From: Ruegeria sp. SCSIO 43209
GTDB lineage: Bacteria; Pseudomonadota; Alphaproteobacteria; Rhodobacterales; Rhodobacteraceae
NCBI RefSeq assembly: GCF_019904295.1
Contig: NZ_CP065359.1
Coordinates: forward strand, 248,001-312,000
Direction of reading: 5' to 3'
DNA length: 64,000 nucleotides
Of the stretch, positions 61,902 to 64,000 are shown piece by piece. Each line of letters starts with the position of its first letter. Position 1 is the stretch's first letter. The translations under genes and the position numbers were made by a program. The notes under the pieces were generated by a model that saw only the letters and a list, made by a program, of their open reading frames with translations, ran no database searches and had not been told where the DNA came from.

Positions 61902-63409
61902 TCTGGTTTTTCGGCTTTGCGGGCGGCGATGTAGTCCTTGAGAGCTGCATCAATGTCTCGGTCGAGGCCAGGGTCCTCATACCCTGCTAGTCGTTCCTTC
62001 CAAATGACGTTGGCCCGCACGGCCGCATCCTGTTCACCTGCCGCGTGCCATTGCTCGAACGAGTTATCGTCGGGTGTCCACGGGCGAAAGAGCGCAGTCA
62101 TGAAGTTGGCTTGCGTATGTTCAGACCCAAGGAAATGTTGCCCCGGCCCTGTTGTGGCAATAGCCTCCATCGCCTGAGCATTTTCGCTCATATCGATCCC
62201 GTCAAAAAAGCGTCCGATCTTGCCGCACAGATCATGATCAATCACGGTTTTTTCGAACGAGGTCACCAACCCCCCTTCGAGCCAGCCGGTCGCATGGTTG
62301 ATCAAGTTGGCACCGGCAAACATCGACATCATCAGACCCCACGCGGCCTCTTGCTGGCTTTGTGCATCGGACAGTTTGGACGAACTTAGTGTGCCAACAG
62401 TGTGCAGGGGCACCCCGAGCCTGCGCGCAAGTTGCCCCGCGGCGAGAACCATCAACCCGGCCTCAGGTGTGCCAAAAGTTGGCGCGCCGGATTTCATCGA
62501 CATGGTCGAGGCGAAGCTGCCCATCAGACAAGGCGCGCCGGGGTTCACCAGTTGGGTTAACGTCATTGTCGCCATGGATTCGGCCAGCACTTGCGCAAGC
62601 GTGCCGGCCACGGTTGCGGGTGACATCGCCCCAGTCAGCACCCAGGGCGTGCAGGCGACGGGCTGGCCCGCGCGGGCATAGGTTTTCAGCGCGCCAGACA
62701 TATGGCTGTCCATCACCAAAGGCGCATTGGTGTTAGACACGCAGTATAACGCGGGCTTCTCTGAGATGTCGCCAAAAACAATGCGCGCCATGTCAATTGC
62801 ATGACCTGCCCGTTCAGCGCCGATAAAGGCCCCCATAAACGCGCGGTCAGAGTGGCGGATATGAGCGTAGAGCATATCCAGATGGCGCTTGTTGGCGGGC
62901 AGATCAACAGGTTCACAAACCACACCGCCCGAATGATGCAGCCATGGCAGCGTGTGGTGTAGCTTTACCAGATTGTTGAAGTCTTCATGGCTCGCATAAC
63001 GCCGGCCGCGATCCAGATCATGCACAAAAGGCGGACCCCAGGACGGGCACAAAACCGTCGCATCGCCGCCAAGCTGGACAGTGTTTTTGGGGTTGCGGGC
63101 ATGCTGTATGAACTGGCTTGGCGCGGTTGCCATGATGGTCCGGCGGCAAAAGCCGGGCGCGAACCGTACCCGTGTGCCGTCTACATCGCACCCTGCATCC
63201 GCAAAAATCAGGAGGATCTCAGGATCGTCTTGAAATTCCATACCCGTCTCAGAAAGGATGGTGTCGGCATTTGCCTCAATCTGCTCAAGCCCGGCATCGC
63301 TGAGGACACCGAAGGTTGAAAGCTTGCGCAAAATGAATGGCGCACGCGCGTCGTTCGGTGAGCGTTGCTTTGCCGTTTTTTTGCGGCGAGAGGTGCGTAT
63401 GCGAGACAT
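61886..63409 (-). CDS. Trimethylamine methyltransferase MttB-family protein (no pyrrolysine)
   Basis: 507-residue MttB-superfamily TIM-barrel methyltransferase. Features: LRKLSTFGVLSDAGLEQIEANADTILSETGMEF, GWLEGGLVTSFEKTVIDHDL and a C-terminal GPGQHFLGSEHTQANF. The frame has no in-frame TAG, so it is a non-pyrrolysine member, the group that includes glycine-betaine methyltransferase MtgB. Those transfer a methyl group to a corrinoid protein, and no corrinoid-protein gene lies in the window. It is divergent from the LysR gene and probably regulated by it. Confidence 0.88.
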   Translation of the reverse strand: MSRIRTSRRKKTAKQRSPNDARAPFILRKLSTFGVLSDAGLEQIEANADTILSETGMEFQDDPEILLIFADAGCDVDGTRVRFAPGFCRRTIMATAPSQFIQHARNPKNTVQLGGDATVLCPSWGPPFVHDLDRGRRYASHEDFNNLVKLHHTLPWLHHSGGVVCEPVDLPANKRHLDMLYAHIRHSDRAFMGAFIGAERAGHAIDMARIVFGDISEKPALYCVSNTNAPLVMDSHMSGALKTYARAGQPVACTPWVLTGAMSPATVAGTLAQVLAESMATMTLTQLVNPGAPCLMGSFASTMSMKSGAPTFGTPEAGLMVLAAGQLARRLGVPLHTVGTLSSSKLSDAQSQQEAAWGLMMSMFAGANLINHATGWLEGGLVTSFEKTVIDHDLCGKIGRFFDGIDMSENAQAMEAIATTGPGQHFLGSEHTQANFMTALFRPWTPDDNSFEQWHAAGEQDAAVRANVIWKERLAGYEDPGLDRDIDAALKDYIAARKAEKPDQEYF

Positions 63410-63455
63410 GTGATAACGATGCCGCAGCGATTGACCAAACCCAAGAAAATCTAAA

Positions 63456-63478
63456 TAGTATTAGAAATTCTTATACTA
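63456..63478. promoter_or_regulatory. LysR-type operator TAGTAT-N11-ATACTA
   Basis: Perfect 6-bp arms around an 11-bp spacer (T-N11-A rule), with an inner palindrome AGAA-A-TTCT, so nearly the whole 23 bp is symmetrical. It lies in the 79-bp divergent gap, ending 10 bp before the LysR GTG, as expected for a recognition and autoregulation site. Confidence 0.75.
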
Positions 63479-63488
63479 AGGATGAGCC

Positions 63489-64000
63489 GTGCTTGATCGC
63501 TATAAAATGTCACCCAGTCTTATGCGCTCGCTTGAGGTGTTCCTTGCGGTAGCAGAAACAGGTCAAATGCGGGCTGGAGCGAGCCTGCTGAGTCTGTCAC
63601 AACCCGCCGCATCTCAGCACATTTCCGCGTTGGAAAAGGCGTTCGGCACGACGCTACTGGACCGCAGCACGCGACCCGCAAAACTGACATACGCTGGTGC
63701 ACGACTGCACGGCAAAGCGCAAAAGATACTTGATGCTTTGTCGGATATGGAAACCGAGTTGCGCCATGTCGGTGGCCAGTCCCTGACGCTGCTAAGGGTG
63801 GGCATTCAAGCCTCCGTTGCAACAACCCTTACACCGCCATTGATCGATCTTGCGCAAAAGATGTTCAACGTCGAAGATATCACATTGCACGCCGGGCAAA
63901 GCGGTAACCATGAGCATCTCTTGCGCACCAAGCAGGCGGACCTGGCAATTACATCAAACCCTTTTTTGGACATGGACGGGCTAGAACGGCATCACATTTT
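63489..64000 (+). CDS. LysR-type regulator, 3' end outside window
   Basis: N-terminal 170 residues of a LysR regulator. Winged helix: LMRSLEVFLAVAETGQMRAGASLLSLSQPAASQHISALEKAFGTTLLDRST; then the start of the effector domain (LRVGIQASVATTLTPPLIDLAQ, TKQADLAITSNP). The start is GTG 63489, with AAGGATGAG upstream; ATG 63507 is a second choice. Divergent from mttB, so it probably controls the methylated-amine locus. Truncated by the window edge. Confidence 0.88.
   Translation, partial: MLDRYKMSPSLMRSLEVFLAVAETGQMRAGASLLSLSQPAASQHISALEKAFGTTLLDRSTRPAKLTYAGARLHGKAQKILDALSDMETELRHVGGQSLTLLRVGIQASVATTLTPPLIDLAQKMFNVEDITLHAGQSGNHEHLLRTKQADLAITSNPFLDMDGLERHHI

Noticed and set aside
61886..63409. Possible pyrrolysine-encoding mttB
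   Set aside because: The frame is continuous with no internal TAG, so no pyrrolysine is needed.

Overview
The window reads as a chromosome segment of a marine alphaproteobacterium of the Roseobacter group (Rhodobacteraceae). The evidence is the overall gene style and several family hallmarks: class I lysyl-tRNA synthetase, an NDUFS4-like complex I subunit gene, short GAAC-type LexA half-sites, Tat-dependent DacB and L,D-transpeptidase, and tandem dimethylglycine-dehydrogenase-like genes. No species can be named from the sequence alone. Most of the window is dense, moderately high-GC coding sequence. A few lower-GC accessory genes stand out.

Layout. 0-8.5 kb is housekeeping: DUF1801 protein, gltX, a GGCT-like protein, an Rrf2 regulator, a ybbAP-type ABC exporter divergent from a tesA-type esterase, a SRAP protein lacking the catalytic Cys2, an L,D-transpeptidase and a cold-shock protein. 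8.8-10.4 kb is a small mobile/defence patch: a REP-associated transposase (RAYT) with REP-like hairpins inside and around it, next to a membrane/coiled-coil protein resembling putative abortive-infection proteins. 10.4-15.3 kb holds ettA, a MOSC protein, nadD, dacB and a TerB-like protein. 15.5-20.1 kb is a first sulfatase patch: a possible integrase remnant, a frameshifted LysR gene, an arylsulfatase, an SDR and a LysR gene. 20.3-32.5 kb has lysK, a DUF4864 protein, a large beta-helix protein, stress and hypothetical genes, an ORF6N protein near tRNA-Arg(TCT), a GNAT, the NDUFS4-like gene and uvrB with a LexA-like box. At 32.5 kb a low-GC PD-(D/E)XK-like gene is followed by another REP-like element. 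34.6-44.3 kb is a second sulfatase island: AraC regulator, amidohydrolase, DUF3299 lipoprotein-like/secreted protein, OprB porin, degenerate M19 dipeptidase, DUF3604 hydrolase and a second arylsulfatase.

44.5-49.6 kb carries secreted small or Gly-Asn-rich proteins and a PhoPQ-like two-component system preceded by a PepSY protein. 50.0-54.7 kb is a photolyase/cryptochrome cluster. It contains a photolyase interrupted by one in-frame amber codon, a 45-residue DUF2256 zinc protein, a photolyase-like protein whose two domains appear to be in swapped order, and a bacterial cryptochrome/(6-4)-photolyase-type protein lacking the cysteine-rich Fe-S loop. It is followed by broken YdeI and DUF2306 genes. 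55.0-64.0 kb is a methylated-amine catabolic locus: class III aminotransferase, two flavin-dependent demethylase-type oxidoreductases, an antisense sulfotransferase-like gene, a non-pyrrolysine MttB homologue, and a divergent LysR regulator cut by the window end, with a clean palindromic operator in front of it.

The most unusual observations are: the RAYT gene carrying an in-frame inverted REP pair; an identical 18-base REP flank placed directly behind both atypical low-GC genes; the domain-swapped photolyase in a translationally coupled photoreceptor operon; the SRAP protein without Cys2; and the M19 protein missing half its metal ligands. All family assignments were made by reading motifs, not by database search.
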